From contig CAWCFK010000018.1 of assembly GCA_963794685.1 (NCBI GenBank), positions 62,001-126,000 of the forward strand: 64,000 bases of DNA, read 5' to 3'. The translations under genes were made by a program, and so were the position numbers. Numbering within the stretch: position 1 is the stretch's first letter; the number at the start of each line of letters is the position of its first letter. The notes under the pieces were generated by a model that saw nothing but the letters and a program-made list of their open reading frames with translations, was not told where the DNA came from and made no database searches. The DNA comes from CAVTWH01 sp963794685. Its GTDB lineage: Bacteria > Actinomycetota > Actinomycetes > Mycobacteriales > Micromonosporaceae. This document shows, piece by piece, positions 43,895 to 52,962 of this stretch.

Positions 43895-44599
43895 CTACCG
43901 CGCCACCTGAGGCCCGTGACCGTCGGTTGAGCCCGGCCCGTCAGGCAACGGCGCGGGGCATTCCTCGGGGTGCGATCCGAGCAGCGTGACCGAGGTGGTG
44001 GCGACGAAGGCCGCGAGAATCACGAAGCCGGCAAACCGGATTATCCATAGTGGACCATCGGCCGCGCCGAGCGGGAATGCCGCGCCCGCCACCAGAAGCA
44101 CGGTGGCCAGCCAGCCGAGCACCGCCACTGCCCGGTGACCGGCATACCAGACCAGCGCTCCGGCGGCGGCCGCGAACGTCGCGGCCGGCAGGCCGAGGAA
44201 GGCGATGCCGGCGTTGTTGGCGTACACCGCCAGGGACAGCGTGGAGTCATCCAACTGACGGCCGCCGTGCGCGACGGCGACCGCATCCAGGAACGAGGTC
44301 ACGGCACCGCCCGCAGCACTCAGCCCGACCGCACTGCTGCTGGCCAACCTCGCCCAGCCGGTCCGCGCCGGGCCGCCCAGCGCGTCGGGGAGGAGCGCGG
44401 CGAACGGCACCAGCAACAGGCAGAAGCCGACGCCGGCGATGAAGTCACCCGCCAGGTACCGGGTAGCGTGCAACTGGAAGTGTTCTCGCAACTGCGATAC
44501 CGGCACGTCGAAACCGGGCGGTCGGCCCTGTAGTACCGGCCCGCCGATCGCGAAGAGCAGCAACCAACCCAGTCCGAGCAGTCCCACCATCCGTCTCAT
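43895..44599 (-). CDS. Hypothetical membrane protein, about 7 helices
   Basis: 234 residues. Hydrophobic stretches such as MVGLLGLGWLLLFAIGG, YLAGDFIAGVGFCLLLVPFAALLP, AGIAFLGLPAATFAAAAGAL, VAVLGWLATVLLVAGAAF and FAGFVILAAFVATTSVTLL indicate a polytopic membrane protein. I do not recognise the family. The ATG at 44599 has no clear ribosome site. The last codons fall in an exact 16-bp tandem duplication (43871-43886 and 43887-43902), so the C-terminus may have shifted recently. It is divergent from the ABC exporter genes. Confidence 0.65.
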   Translation of the reverse strand: MRRMVGLLGLGWLLLFAIGGPVLQGRPPGFDVPVSQLREHFQLHATRYLAGDFIAGVGFCLLLVPFAALLPDALGGPARTGWARLASSSAVGLSAAGGAVTSFLDAVAVAHGGRQLDDSTLSLAVYANNAGIAFLGLPAATFAAAAGALVWYAGHRAVAVLGWLATVLLVAGAAFPLGAADGPLWIIRFAGFVILAAFVATTSVTLLGSHPEECPAPLPDGPGSTDGHGPQVAR

Positions 44600-44709
44600 G
44601 CCAATGAGCGTGGCCGGTGGGCCGACCGTGCGCGTCAATCCGCCGCGGTACCCGCAAAGCCATCCGCCGATGGACGACCGGCACCCGGCAGGGCCGCCAC
44701 GATTGCGCC

Positions 44710-45414
44710 ATGGACACTCTTCCCGCCGTCACGGTGCGCGGCCTGACCAAGCGGTACGGCGCACGTACTGTCGTGGACCGCATCGACTTCGAGATCCCGT
44801 CCGGCGCGGTCGCCGGCCTGATCGGCCCGAACGGGGCCGGCAAGACCACCATCCTGCGCATGCTGCTCGGGCTGGTCCGCCCGGACGCCGGTACCGGCAC
44901 GGTCAACGGTGCACCGATCAGCAACCCGTCGGCCTACCTCCCCTCGGTCGGCGTGCTGGTCGAGGGGCCGGCGTTCTACCCGGGCCTGTCCGGCGCCCGG
45001 AACCTCGCCGTATCCGCAACCCTCGCCGGTATCGACCGCTCCCGGATCCCGCCGGTCCTTCACCGGCTCGGGCTGACCGACCGGGCCGCCGACCCCTACC
45101 GCAGCTACTCCCTGGGCATGCGGCAGCGGCTCGGCATCGCGGCGGCGCTGCTCGGCGACCCGGCGCTGGTGGTACTGGACGAGCCGACCAACGGCCTGGA
45201 CCCCGCAGGCATCCGCGAAATGCGTGGCATCATCCGCTCGATCCACGCCGATGGCCGCGCCGTACTGGTCACCTCCCACCTGCTCACCGAGGTGCAGCAG
45301 GTGTGCGACTGGTTGATCGTGATCAACGAGGGGCAACTGCGCTTCGAGGGTGTCCTCGGCGACGGCGACCTCGAAGACCGCTACTTCCGCATGCTGGAAG
45401 GGGAGCAGGCATGA
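44710..45414 (+). CDS. ABC exporter ATP-binding protein
   Basis: 234 residues of the DrrA/CcmA-type. Walker A GPNGAGKTT, signature YSLGMRQRLGIAAALL, Walker B LVVLDEPTNGLDP and the H-loop VTSHLL are all present. The ATG at 44710 begins MDTLPAVTVRGLTKRYG; no strong ribosome site is seen. It overlaps the permease gene by 4 bp. Such pairs export peptides, lipids or antibiotics. The adjacent two-component genes are the likely regulators. Confidence 0.9.
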   Translation: MDTLPAVTVRGLTKRYGARTVVDRIDFEIPSGAVAGLIGPNGAGKTTILRMLLGLVRPDAGTGTVNGAPISNPSAYLPSVGVLVEGPAFYPGLSGARNLAVSATLAGIDRSRIPPVLHRLGLTDRAADPYRSYSLGMRQRLGIAAALLGDPALVVLDEPTNGLDPAGIREMRGIIRSIHADGRAVLVTSHLLTEVQQVCDWLIVINEGQLRFEGVLGDGDLEDRYFRMLEGEQA

Positions 45415-46187
45415 TCCGGGCGTTGCGCTCCGAACTGCTCAAGCTGCGCCGCCCCCGACTGGTGTGGGGCGGGCTCGGTGCGCTCTTCGGCTTCACCCTG
45501 CTGGTCACCATCCTCAGTGTCGCCACGGCAACGCAGACGGCCGGCCCGCGAGCCACCTCGACCACCCGGCTCATCGCCGCCAGCGGGCTGACAATCGGTT
45601 TCAGCAACGCGTCCCGACTCATCGGGCTGGTGATCCTGGTGCTGTTCCTCAGCTCGGTGACCACCGAGTACAGCCTCGGCACCATCCGGATCCTGTTGAC
45701 CCGGCAACCCGACCGGATCGCCGTGCTCGGCGGCAAGCTCGGCGCGCTGCTCCTCGCGATGGCAGCCGCCCTGCTTGCCGCGCTCGCGCTCAGTGTCGCC
45801 GCGGCCACCGCCACCATGCTGGCCCGGGGGCTCGCCGTCGACGCCTGGTTCACCGCCGCCGGCCTCGGTCACGCCGTCGCGGGGTACGCCAACGCCCTGC
45901 TCGCCGGCGCGCTCTACGGCGCGTTCGGGCTTGCCTTCGGGGTACTGCTGCGCTCCACGGTGCTGGCCGTCGCGGTGCTGCTCGGCTGGTTCTTCATGGC
46001 CGAGAACATCGCGGCGTCCACCTGGACGGACGCACCGCACTGGCTACCCGGACTGCTCGCCGGGGTGGTGATGGCCGGCGGTACCGACACCGTCGGGTAC
46101 CGGCCGGCGCTCGTCGCCACCCTCGGCTACCTCGCCGTCGCGGTCGTCGTGGCCGGCGTGGTCTTCGTCCGGCGGGACGTTTCCTAG
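45411..46187 (+). CDS. ABC-2-type exporter permease
   Basis: 258 residues with six predicted helices. It starts MIRALRSELLKLRRPRLVWGG, typical of ABC-2 permeases, and has the central block LVILVLFLSSVTTEYSLGTIRILLTRQP. The ATG at 45411 overlaps the ATPase stop. Its stop overlaps that of the convergent response regulator by 3 bases. Confidence 0.88.
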   Translation: MIRALRSELLKLRRPRLVWGGLGALFGFTLLVTILSVATATQTAGPRATSTTRLIAASGLTIGFSNASRLIGLVILVLFLSSVTTEYSLGTIRILLTRQPDRIAVLGGKLGALLLAMAAALLAALALSVAAATATMLARGLAVDAWFTAAGLGHAVAGYANALLAGALYGAFGLAFGVLLRSTVLAVAVLLGWFFMAENIAASTWTDAPHWLPGLLAGVVMAGGTDTVGYRPALVATLGYLAVAVVVAGVVFVRRDVS

Positions 46188-46864
46188 GTCATCCAGCCGG
46201 GACGCACCAGACCGGTCTCGTAGGCGGTCACCACCACCTGCGCCCGGTCCCGTGCGTCCAGCTTCTGCATCAGCCGGGAGATGTGGGTCTTCACCGTGGC
46301 GACACTGACGTACAGCCGCAGCGCGATCTGGTCGTTGCTGAGTCCCTGCGCGGCCAGCGCCATCACCTCCCGCTCCCGGTCGGTGAGGCGGGCCAGCTTC
46401 GACGCGGGCGGCAGCTCCCTGGCCCGGCTGGCGTACTCGTGGACCACCCGGTTCGTCACGCTCGGCGCGAGCATCGAGGTACCGGCAGCCACCGCCCGTA
46501 CCGCCCGGATGAGGTCCTCCGGTTCGTTGTCCTTGACCACGAAGCCGCTTGCCCCGGCCCGCAGCGCCGCGAAGATGTACTCGTCCAACTCGAACGTCGT
46601 GACGATCAGCACCCGGACGCCGGCCAGCCGCTGATCCGCCACGATCGCCCGGGTGGCCTCGATGCCGTCCATCACCGGCATCCGGATGTCCATCACCACC
46701 ACGGCCGGCCGCAGGGTGGCGGCCTGCTGGACCGCTTCCCGCCCGGTACCGGCTTCACCCACCACGGTGATGTCGTGGCTCTCCGCCAACAGCGCCCGCA
46801 GACCGGCCCGCATCATCGCCTGGTCGTCGGCGATCAGCACCCGGATCGGGACGGCCGGGTTCAT
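46184..46864 (-). CDS. NarL/LuxR-type response regulator
   Basis: 226 residues. The receiver domain has DDQ at the start, phosphoacceptor Asp in VVVMDIRMPVMDG and Lys in FVVKDN. The C-terminal LuxR helix-turn-helix is LTDREREVMALAAQGLSNDQIA with VKTHISRLMQKL. Its ATG overlaps the kinase stop by 4 bp. It most likely controls the convergent ABC exporter genes. Confidence 0.92.
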   Translation of the reverse strand: MNPAVPIRVLIADDQAMMRAGLRALLAESHDITVVGEAGTGREAVQQAATLRPAVVVMDIRMPVMDGIEATRAIVADQRLAGVRVLIVTTFELDEYIFAALRAGASGFVVKDNEPEDLIRAVRAVAAGTSMLAPSVTNRVVHEYASRARELPPASKLARLTDREREVMALAAQGLSNDQIALRLYVSVATVKTHISRLMQKLDARDRAQVVVTAYETGLVRPGWMT

Positions 46865-47964
46865 CGGCTCTCCCGGTAGGGCAGCCGGGCCCGGACGCGT
46901 ACCCCACCGGAGCCGGTCGCGGCCAGCTCGAACTGCCCGCCCACGGTCAGTGCGCGCTCCCGCATGCCGGCCACCCCGGCACCCTCGCTGACCGGCGTCG
47001 ACCGGCCGTCGTCGGCCACCTCGACGGCGAGGGCGTCGGTGCCGAAGTCGAGCGTGACGGTGGCCGTGCCCGCCGACGAGTGCCGGCGCACGTTCGTGAC
47101 GGCCTCCTGGATGATCCGGTACGCGGCGAGGTCGACCGCCGTGGCCAGCGGCCGGGGGGTGCCCAGCACGACGAGCTCCACCCGTAGCCCGGCTCCGTCC
47201 GAGCGGGTACACAGCTGGTCGAGCTGACCGAGGCCGGGTGCGGGCTGCCGGGGCGGTTCGTCGTCGCCGCGCAACGCCGCGAGGACGGCCCGCAGGTCCA
47301 CCATGGTCCCCCGGCTGACGTCCTTGATCGCCGTCAACGATGTCCGTACCCGCTCGGGGTCGCGGTCCAGTGCCCGCAGCGCCAGGTTCGCGTGCACGGT
47401 CACCAGCGAAACCTGGTGCGCCAGTACGTCATGCAGGTCGCGGGCGGCGCGCAGCCGCTCCTGCGACACCTCCACCTGTTCGATCTCCTGCCGCCGCCGC
47501 GCGGTCACCCGGATCGCCTCCCCGGCGGCAAGCACCAGCGCCAGTACCGCGGCGATCGCCACCACCGCGACCGGACCCGGGCCGTCCTGCCGGTGCAGGA
47601 CCCGACTGAGCACGAGGTACCCGACGAGCCCGGCGCCGGTCACCAACCAGGCCTGGACGTGCCGGCCCGGCCGGGTCACCAGCGAGATCATCGCGACGGC
47701 GAGACCGATGACCACCGGCGCGTACCGGTAGTCGAGCGAGTAGTAGAGCGCCGCTGCCGCCAGGTTCCCGATCAGTACCGGCAGGGGCGCGCGCCGGCGG
47801 GCGAAGAGCAGCAGCGGGCCGGCGAGTACCAGCAGCACCGCGACGCCGTCCAGGTCGAGGCGGTCACCGGGCCGGCGGGTCGCGGCGTAGACGGCGAGCA
47901 GCTGAATGGCGGCCAGTTTGACCGGCAGCCAACGGTCCCACCGCAGCCACGGTGAGGTGTCCAC
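46861..47964 (-). CDS. Sensor histidine kinase, HisKA_3 (NarX/DesK-like)
   Basis: 367 residues. An N-terminal membrane domain of about five helices (LVLAGPLLLFA, VVIGLAVAMISLV, WLVTGAGLVGYLVL, AVVAIAAVLALVLAAG) is followed by the dimerisation box RAARDLHDVLAHQVSLVTVHAN with the phospho-His. The ATPase domain carries IIQEAVTNVRRHS and GVAGMRERA. There is no extracellular sensor domain, so it probably senses within the membrane, as antibiotic-responsive kinases do. It starts with GTG at 47964. Confidence 0.9.
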   Translation of the reverse strand: MDTSPWLRWDRWLPVKLAAIQLLAVYAATRRPGDRLDLDGVAVLLVLAGPLLLFARRRAPLPVLIGNLAAAALYYSLDYRYAPVVIGLAVAMISLVTRPGRHVQAWLVTGAGLVGYLVLSRVLHRQDGPGPVAVVAIAAVLALVLAAGEAIRVTARRRQEIEQVEVSQERLRAARDLHDVLAHQVSLVTVHANLALRALDRDPERVRTSLTAIKDVSRGTMVDLRAVLAALRGDDEPPRQPAPGLGQLDQLCTRSDGAGLRVELVVLGTPRPLATAVDLAAYRIIQEAVTNVRRHSSAGTATVTLDFGTDALAVEVADDGRSTPVSEGAGVAGMRERALTVGGQFELAATGSGGVRVRARLPYRESR

Positions 47965-48130
47965 GCGCCGATGCTAGGCCGGTACCGTCCGCCGCGCACC
48001 CGCCCCACGTCTGATCCTTCGGTACCCCAACGGGAGTAGCGCGCCAGCACCGCGGTACGCCCGCGGGCGTAGGGGGCTGCCGTTCCGAGGGTGGACGACG
48101 ACCGGGGCCGCGAACGGTCATCATGAGGTG

Positions 48131-48670
48131 ATGACCGAAGAGCATTCCGCGGAGCCGGTTCCGAACAGTCCCGAGGCGACCATCGCCGGCTGGCGCGAGG
48201 CGGCCGAGCGCGGCGACTCCGCAGCCGCCGGGCTGCTGCTCGCCGCCGACGTCGAGGTCGTCTCCCCGCTCACCGAGCAGTTCCGCTTCCGTGGACCGGA
48301 ACAGGTCACCACGATGCTGGCGGCGGCGTTCGAGACGATCAGCGACATCCGCTTCCACACCCAGGTGGGTAGCGGGCCGACCTGGGCGCTGTTCCTGCAT
48401 GCCCGGGTCGGGCGGCAGTTCGTCGAGGAGGCACAGTTGCTGCGGCTCGACGCGGCCGGCCGGATCCGCGAGCTGACGCTGTTCGGCCGTCCGCTGCCCG
48501 CACTGACCGCCGTGATGTCCGACATCGGCCCCCGGTTGCTGCGGGCCGGGCGCCGCCCGGTACTGGCCCGCCTGGTCGGCGCGCTCACCGGCCCGGTCGC
48601 GGCGGCGACCCGGATGGGCGAGCGTCGGATCGTCCCGCTCGCCGACCCGGGCCGGCCACGGCGCGGCTGA
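48131..48670 (+). CDS. SnoaL-like / NTF2-fold protein
   Basis: 179 residues. The start MTEEHSAEP leads into TIAGWREAAERGDSAAAGLLLAADVEVVSPLTEQFRFRG, the helix-and-strand start of an NTF2/SnoaL fold. The C-terminal part (PRLLRAGRRPVLARLVGALTGP) is helical and basic. Such proteins bind or isomerise small hydrophobic molecules; the ligand is unknown. GTG at 48128 and ATG at 48131 are both possible starts. It is divergent from the kinase gene. Confidence 0.72.
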   Translation: MTEEHSAEPVPNSPEATIAGWREAAERGDSAAAGLLLAADVEVVSPLTEQFRFRGPEQVTTMLAAAFETISDIRFHTQVGSGPTWALFLHARVGRQFVEEAQLLRLDAAGRIRELTLFGRPLPALTAVMSDIGPRLLRAGRRPVLARLVGALTGPVAAATRMGERRIVPLADPGRPRRG

Positions 48671-48946
48671 CCGGGCGCTCCTCGCTGTCCTGCACGGGGA
48701 TCACGCACCGGGGGAGTCGAGGTGAGGACCACGGCATGGCTCAGCGCGATCCGCAACTTCCTGGCGGCCCGCTAGTTCCAGTGCCGGGTAGTTGAGGGTG
48801 TAGCTGCGCTGCGTCAACTCCGTGCCAGGCGACCGGCTGCGTCCTGCGTGATTGACCCCACTGGTCGGGCCGCTCGATCTCGTCAACCAGTGCGGTCACT
48901 GCGATTCGGGACACGGGCCGGTACCCTCGATCTTCGAGGAGGCACG
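48671..48946. other. Intergenic region before the glucose dehydrogenase-like gene
   Basis: The gap of 276 bp holds a 17-codon GTG ORF (48722-48775) preceded by GGGGGAG that I cannot support as a gene. An AGTTGA...TCAACT dyad (48790-48795 and 48814-48819) may be a regulator site for the downstream dehydrogenase. Nothing else is recognised. Confidence 0.35.
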
Positions 48947-49996
48947 ATGCGAGCGCTGACGGTGAAACCCCTGACTGCCGACTCCGTACGGGTGGAGGAT
49001 GTTCCGGACCCGGTGCCCGGCGACGACGAGCTGCTGGTCGACGGGCTGGCGGTCGGGGTCTGCGGCACGGACCGGGAGATCGTCGCCGGTGCCTACGGAT
49101 GGGCCCCGCCAAACCACGATCGGCTGGTCCTCGGCCACGAGTCGCTCGGCCGGGTACGCACCGCGCCACCGGGCAGCCCCTTCGCCGCCGGGGACCTCGT
49201 CGTCGGCGTGGTACGCCGGCCGGATCCGCAGCCGTGTGGCGCCTGTGCCCGGGGCCAGTTCGACATGTGCCGCAACGGCGGGTACACCGAGCGGGGCATC
49301 AAGGAGATTGACGGCTACGCCAGCGAGTTGTGGACCGTCCACCCCGACTACGCGGTCAAGCTCGACCCTCGGCTGGCACACGTCGGCGTACTCGTCGAGC
49401 CCACCAGCGTGGTGGCCAAGGCATGGGACCAGATCGAGAAGGTCGGCGCCCGCGCCTGGTTCGAGCCCCGCCGGGTGCTCGTCACCGGCGCCGGCCCGAT
49501 CGGCCTGCTGGCCGCTCTGCTGGGCGCGCAGCGCGGGCTGGAGGTGCACGTCCTCGACGTCGCGACCGAGGGCCCGAAGCCGGCGGTCGTCGAGGCGCTC
49601 GGCGCGCAGTACCACACGTCTGCGGTCGGGGACGTGGCCGCCGCGGTGAACCCGGACATCATCATCGAGGCGACCGGTGTCGCCAGCGTGATCTTCGCCG
49701 CGATCGCCACCAACGCGCCCTACGGAATCGTCTGCCTGACCGGCGTGTCCGCCGGCGGGCGACAGATCTCGGTGGACGTCGGCGCCGCCAACCGCGAGAT
49801 CGTGCTGCAGAACGACGTGGTGATCGGCAGCGTGAACGCGAACCTCAGCCACTACAGCGCTGCCACGGCCGCGCTGGCCCGGGCCGACGCCGACTGGTTG
49901 GCGAGCCTGATCACCCGGCGGGTGCCGCTGGACCGCTTCGCCGATGCGCTCACCGCCGAACCGGACGACATCAAGGTCGTCCTGACGCTGGACTGA
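48947..49996 (+). CDS. Zinc-dependent glucose 1-dehydrogenase-like MDR enzyme
   Basis: 349 residues of the medium-chain dehydrogenase family. Catalytic-zinc residues are Cys in GVCGTDREI and His-Glu in VLGHESLG. The structural-zinc Cys cluster reads CGACARGQFDMC. GYASELW and VLVTGAGPIGLLAALLGAQRG (the NAD(P) site) are typical of archaeal-type and actinobacterial glucose dehydrogenases that oxidise D-glucose to gluconolactone. A strong GAGGAGG precedes the ATG at 48947. A related sugar dehydrogenase function is also possible. Confidence 0.85.
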   Translation: MRALTVKPLTADSVRVEDVPDPVPGDDELLVDGLAVGVCGTDREIVAGAYGWAPPNHDRLVLGHESLGRVRTAPPGSPFAAGDLVVGVVRRPDPQPCGACARGQFDMCRNGGYTERGIKEIDGYASELWTVHPDYAVKLDPRLAHVGVLVEPTSVVAKAWDQIEKVGARAWFEPRRVLVTGAGPIGLLAALLGAQRGLEVHVLDVATEGPKPAVVEALGAQYHTSAVGDVAAAVNPDIIIEATGVASVIFAAIATNAPYGIVCLTGVSAGGRQISVDVGAANREIVLQNDVVIGSVNANLSHYSAATAALARADADWLASLITRRVPLDRFADALTAEPDDIKVVLTLD

Positions 49997-50008
49997 CGCC
50001 CGCCCGGA

Positions 50009-50758
50009 TCAGCCGGCGGCGGGACCGGCCGGCGCGCCGTCGAGCGCGCTGAGGTCCTTGTCCTCCATCTCCCAGGCGTGGTCGAGGTTGTGGAAGGCGG
50101 AGTGCCGGATGAGGAAAGGCAGTGTCCACGACCGCATCCGCCGGTCGACCTCCCCGGCGTTGTACGCGCGCATCGCCGCCACGTAGGCCTCCCGGTACTG
50201 GCGCAGCCCGTCCGGGGTGAGGGCGGCTTCCTCCGGTATCCGCAAGCCGACCTGCCTCGCGAAGCTCTCGCTCTCGTTGCGGATGGTGTGCCGGATGATC
50301 ATGTCCCGGTCGCGTCCGCCGCCGCGTGGGCCCTTGCGCAACTGCGGCGAGACCCGGGCCGCGACGTCGTCGAAGAACGCCCAGCAGGCTCGCAGCAGCG
50401 TGATCCCGCGGTCGAACTCCGCAGCGCCCAGCGGCCCGTGCTCGGTCGAGGAGGGCGAGAAGGAGATGCCCCAGAAGTCGGTGGACCCGGTGCCGACCCG
50501 GTCCTCCACGATCTCCAGCGGCCCGGCGGCGTCGAACTCGCGCGCCATCCCGGCGAGAGCCGCGACCGGCCGGTAACGCTGCCGGTAGGACTCGAGGGTC
50601 TCCAGGGCGAGGTCGGCGCTTTTCGCACCCCGACTCCACCCCGGCCAGTCGAGGCCGAAGGCCACCGCCCGCTTTCCTTTGGGGCCGCGTTCGACGACGG
50701 TGCGGACCGGTGCGGGCTTGGTCGTGCGCCGGCGTGCGGCGGGCTCGGCCGTGGTCAT
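50009..50758 (-). CDS. Conserved-looking protein, DinB-like four-helix fold suspected
   Basis: 249 residues, soluble. Helical blocks and the spaced His residues in RDMIIRHTIRNES and FLIRHSAFHNLDHAWEMEDKD suggest a DinB/YfiT-like metal-binding four-helix bundle, but the family is not recognised with certainty. The basic N-terminus (RRRTTKPAPVR) is probably disordered. The ATG at 50758 is preferred to an earlier start at 50833. It is convergent with the dehydrogenase gene, with 12 bp between stops. Confidence 0.6.
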   Translation of the reverse strand: MTTAEPAARRRTTKPAPVRTVVERGPKGKRAVAFGLDWPGWSRGAKSADLALETLESYRQRYRPVAALAGMAREFDAAGPLEIVEDRVGTGSTDFWGISFSPSSTEHGPLGAAEFDRGITLLRACWAFFDDVAARVSPQLRKGPRGGGRDRDMIIRHTIRNESESFARQVGLRIPEEAALTPDGLRQYREAYVAAMRAYNAGEVDRRMRSWTLPFLIRHSAFHNLDHAWEMEDKDLSALDGAPAGPAAG

Positions 50759-50884
50759 GGCAGCAGAGTAGAACCAGTTGCGGACGGAATGCGTCCGCAT
50801 CGTGCCAGGACATCGTCGGGGCACCCTGTCCACGGTGGCCGAGCGGCTGTCGACAGTCGTTGAGTTCGCCGTAGACCAAGACCT

Positions 50885-51179
50885 GAACTAGTCCTTTTCA
50901 AAACAGCCGGCGCGCTGCATGACGTCGGCCTGCTCGCCGTCGGCGGGTACGCCGACGCCGGCGACCACGACCGCTTCTGCAACGGCGCCACCTGCAGCAT
51001 CGCCAAGGTGTATGACCAGTCCGGCCGGCACAACGACCTCACTCCGGGCCCGGCCGGCACCGCGGGGATGGGCGCTGACCGGGGCGTGATGACCTACGGG
51101 TACCCGACCGACGCGGCCGGCAACGCGGTCCAGGCCAACATCGTCGCGGGCCACGGCCTTCCAACCGGCTCACCGGTCA
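50885..51179 (+). pseudogene. Remnant of a GH54-type alpha-L-arabinofuranosidase catalytic domain
   Basis: About 95 codons are open in one frame without a plausible start. The peptide (...GLLAVGGYADAGDHDRF, CNGATCSIAKVYDQSGRHNDL) resembles the beta-sandwich GH54 arabinofuranosidase core, including the disulfide-forming Cys pair region CNGATC and the YDQSGR block. Normal domains exceed 300 residues, so both ends are lost. The 3' end runs into the convergent metallo-hydrolase gene. The precise family is inferred from a short segment. Confidence 0.55.
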
Positions 51180-52067
51180 GCCGAAGTGACCGTCGGGAAT
51201 GCCGTGGTAGACGATGAAGTCGCCGAACCGGTGTACCCCTGGCCGGTCGGCCACCTCGTCGATCGCCGCACGAATGCGTTCAAGTTGCGCCACGGTCATC
51301 TGCAGCGGCGGCTCGTCGGGCTGGTACGTCGTGCGGATCGGATAGTCGATGCCGGGCGTCGAGGTCATCTCGATGTGGCAGCCCAGCAGGTGGGCCACCG
51401 GGTGGGTGCGGCACCACGCCAGCAAGCGGTCGACGGTCGCGGTGAACGCGGGCCAGTCGCGCACGTACAGCCGGCCCGGGTACACGGTGTCGCCGGTGAA
51501 GAGCAGCCCCGTGTACCTGTCGTAGAACACGACGGCCGCCTCGTCGTGCCCGGGACCGGGGATGACGTCGAGTACGCGACCGCCCAGGTCGACCGTTGCC
51601 GTCGCGTCCGGCCAGTCGACGAGCCCGAAGTACGACCGGACCGCGTCGCCGTGCGCCGGCACCACCGTCGTAAGTGGACGGCCGGCGAACTGGCCGTCGC
51701 CGGCGACGTGGTCGCCGTGACTGTGGGTGTGTGTCACGACGAGCTCGTAGCCTGCCCTCGGGTGCCGGGCGAGCCACGCGTCCACCAACTCGTCGACCGT
51801 ACGGCGGAGCGGGAAGTACCCGTGCCCGGCGGTGGCGCCGGTGTCGAGCAGGAACGCCCGTTCGTTCCCGAAGAGCAGAAACAGGAAGGGCGCCTCGTAG
51901 TTGACCGACTTGTTCTGCCGCAGGATCACGGTGTGCCCGTCGTACCGGTGAACCTGGATCTCCGGGGCGCGGTCGTGGCGGGCGGAGGGCGCGCCCGGAT
52001 GCCACCGCACGTCGAGGTCGCCCCCACCGGCCAGACCGGCGCCGAAGTCAATGTCCGTGCCGTTCAC
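51177..52067 (-). CDS. MBL-fold metallo-hydrolase
   Basis: 296 residues. The metal motif HTHSHGDHVAG (HxHxDH) is present, together with PGPGHDEAAVVFYDRYTGLLFTGDTVYPGRLYV, which gives the second His and bridging Asp, and a later His in GCHIEM. Members hydrolyse lactones, thioesters or beta-lactams; this one is closest to generic hydrolases of unknown substrate. It starts with GTG at 52067, and the stop is 10 bp after the next gene's stop on the same strand. Confidence 0.88.
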   Translation of the reverse strand: MNGTDIDFGAGLAGGGDLDVRWHPGAPSARHDRAPEIQVHRYDGHTVILRQNKSVNYEAPFLFLLFGNERAFLLDTGATAGHGYFPLRRTVDELVDAWLARHPRAGYELVVTHTHSHGDHVAGDGQFAGRPLTTVVPAHGDAVRSYFGLVDWPDATATVDLGGRVLDVIPGPGHDEAAVVFYDRYTGLLFTGDTVYPGRLYVRDWPAFTATVDRLLAWCRTHPVAHLLGCHIEMTSTPGIDYPIRTTYQPDEPPLQMTVAQLERIRAAIDEVADRPGVHRFGDFIVYHGIPDGHFG

Positions 52068-52076
52068 GCCCCGAGC

Positions 52077-52688
52077 CTACTGGTGCCGTGAATACAGCCA
52101 GGGCTGCCGGATGTCGAAGAACTGTGGCTCGCCGATGGAGAGCGAGTTCATCTCGTCCATCTGGGCCTGCAACTGCGGCGGCGGCGCCTTCTTCTCGCCT
52201 GTGCGGGCCTCCGCCTCGGAGGTGAAGTACATCGCCATCGTGTAGGAGCCGTCGTCGTACTGTGCGGCCACACTGCCGAGCATCTCCGGGCGGAACTTCG
52301 CCCACTCCCCGGAGTCCTGCGTCATCAGCTCCCGGGCCCGCTGCGGATCCGACCCACGCCCCTGCATGACCTGGACGAAGCCGGCCCGGTCGGGCTCGCC
52401 GACGATGTCCTCCATGACGTCGGTGGAGTCGTGGAAGGTGGGGGGTTCGGCAAAGAGCGCAGACATCTCCTGCCACCACCGGTCCTGCTCGGGGCGTTCG
52501 CTGTTGCGGCGGGCCGCCGCCTCCGACTCGAAGCGGACGACGGCGATGAAACGGCCGTCATCGGTGACCCCCTCGGTTGACCCGAGCCATCCGGTCGCGT
52601 CGGCGGCAAGGTCGCGTTCCCAACCGTCCGCTGCCGCGTGCATCCGGTCGGCGTCGGTGACCCGACCCTCTATGACCTGTACGAACAT
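52077..52688 (-). CDS. Two-domain ferredoxin-like (ABM-type) protein
   Basis: 203 residues made of two similar alpha/beta halves, each opening FVQV(I/M)(E/Q)G: one at residue 2 and one near residue 103. The halves end in FHDSTDVMEDIV and FFDIRQPWLY. This dimeric alpha-beta barrel pattern is shared with antibiotic-biosynthesis monooxygenase-like and stress-responsive proteins. No catalytic residue can be named. A strong GGGAGGAG precedes the ATG at 52688. It is upstream of, and probably cotranscribed with, the MBL-fold gene. Confidence 0.75.
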   Translation of the reverse strand: MFVQVIEGRVTDADRMHAAADGWERDLAADATGWLGSTEGVTDDGRFIAVVRFESEAAARRNSERPEQDRWWQEMSALFAEPPTFHDSTDVMEDIVGEPDRAGFVQVMQGRGSDPQRARELMTQDSGEWAKFRPEMLGSVAAQYDDGSYTMAMYFTSEAEARTGEKKAPPPQLQAQMDEMNSLSIGEPQFFDIRQPWLYSRHQ

Positions 52689-52786
52689 GGCACTCCTCCC
52701 CGTACGCTCGTTGGTCGCTGGCGACGATACCCACGCCACCCGGCTGACGTCGGGGATCCCGCTGTTTGCGAACCGGACAACGCGGG

Positions 52787-52850
52787 TCGCTCCCGGATAC
52801 CGATCGCGTCGACCGGATGGGTATGCAGTACGTCGCGGGCTACGGCCATT
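52787..52850 (-). pseudogene. Remnant of an FtsX/MacB-type permease C-terminus
   Basis: On the minus strand the sequence encodes DVLHTHPVDAIGIRE, almost identical to the last residues of the intact permease ending at 53293 (VLRTHPVDAIGIRE). About 43 of the first 50 bases match. The stop is replaced by a sense codon and the upstream part is lost. It is a fossil of a second copy of the permease gene. Confidence 0.6.
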
Positions 52851-52962
52851 CGCAGTGACAGTCCGGCTGCGTCCCTTTGCCGGGCGGGCACCCGGCGCCT
52901 GTCCCGAGCGCCGATGATGTATCGACCGCGGGCGATAACGTCGCCGTGGCGAGGGAGTAGAG

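Noticed and set aside
48722..48775. 17-codon GTG ORF with a purine-rich site upstream
   Set aside because: Too short and without family, conserved context or coding signal beyond the start; kept only as a note.
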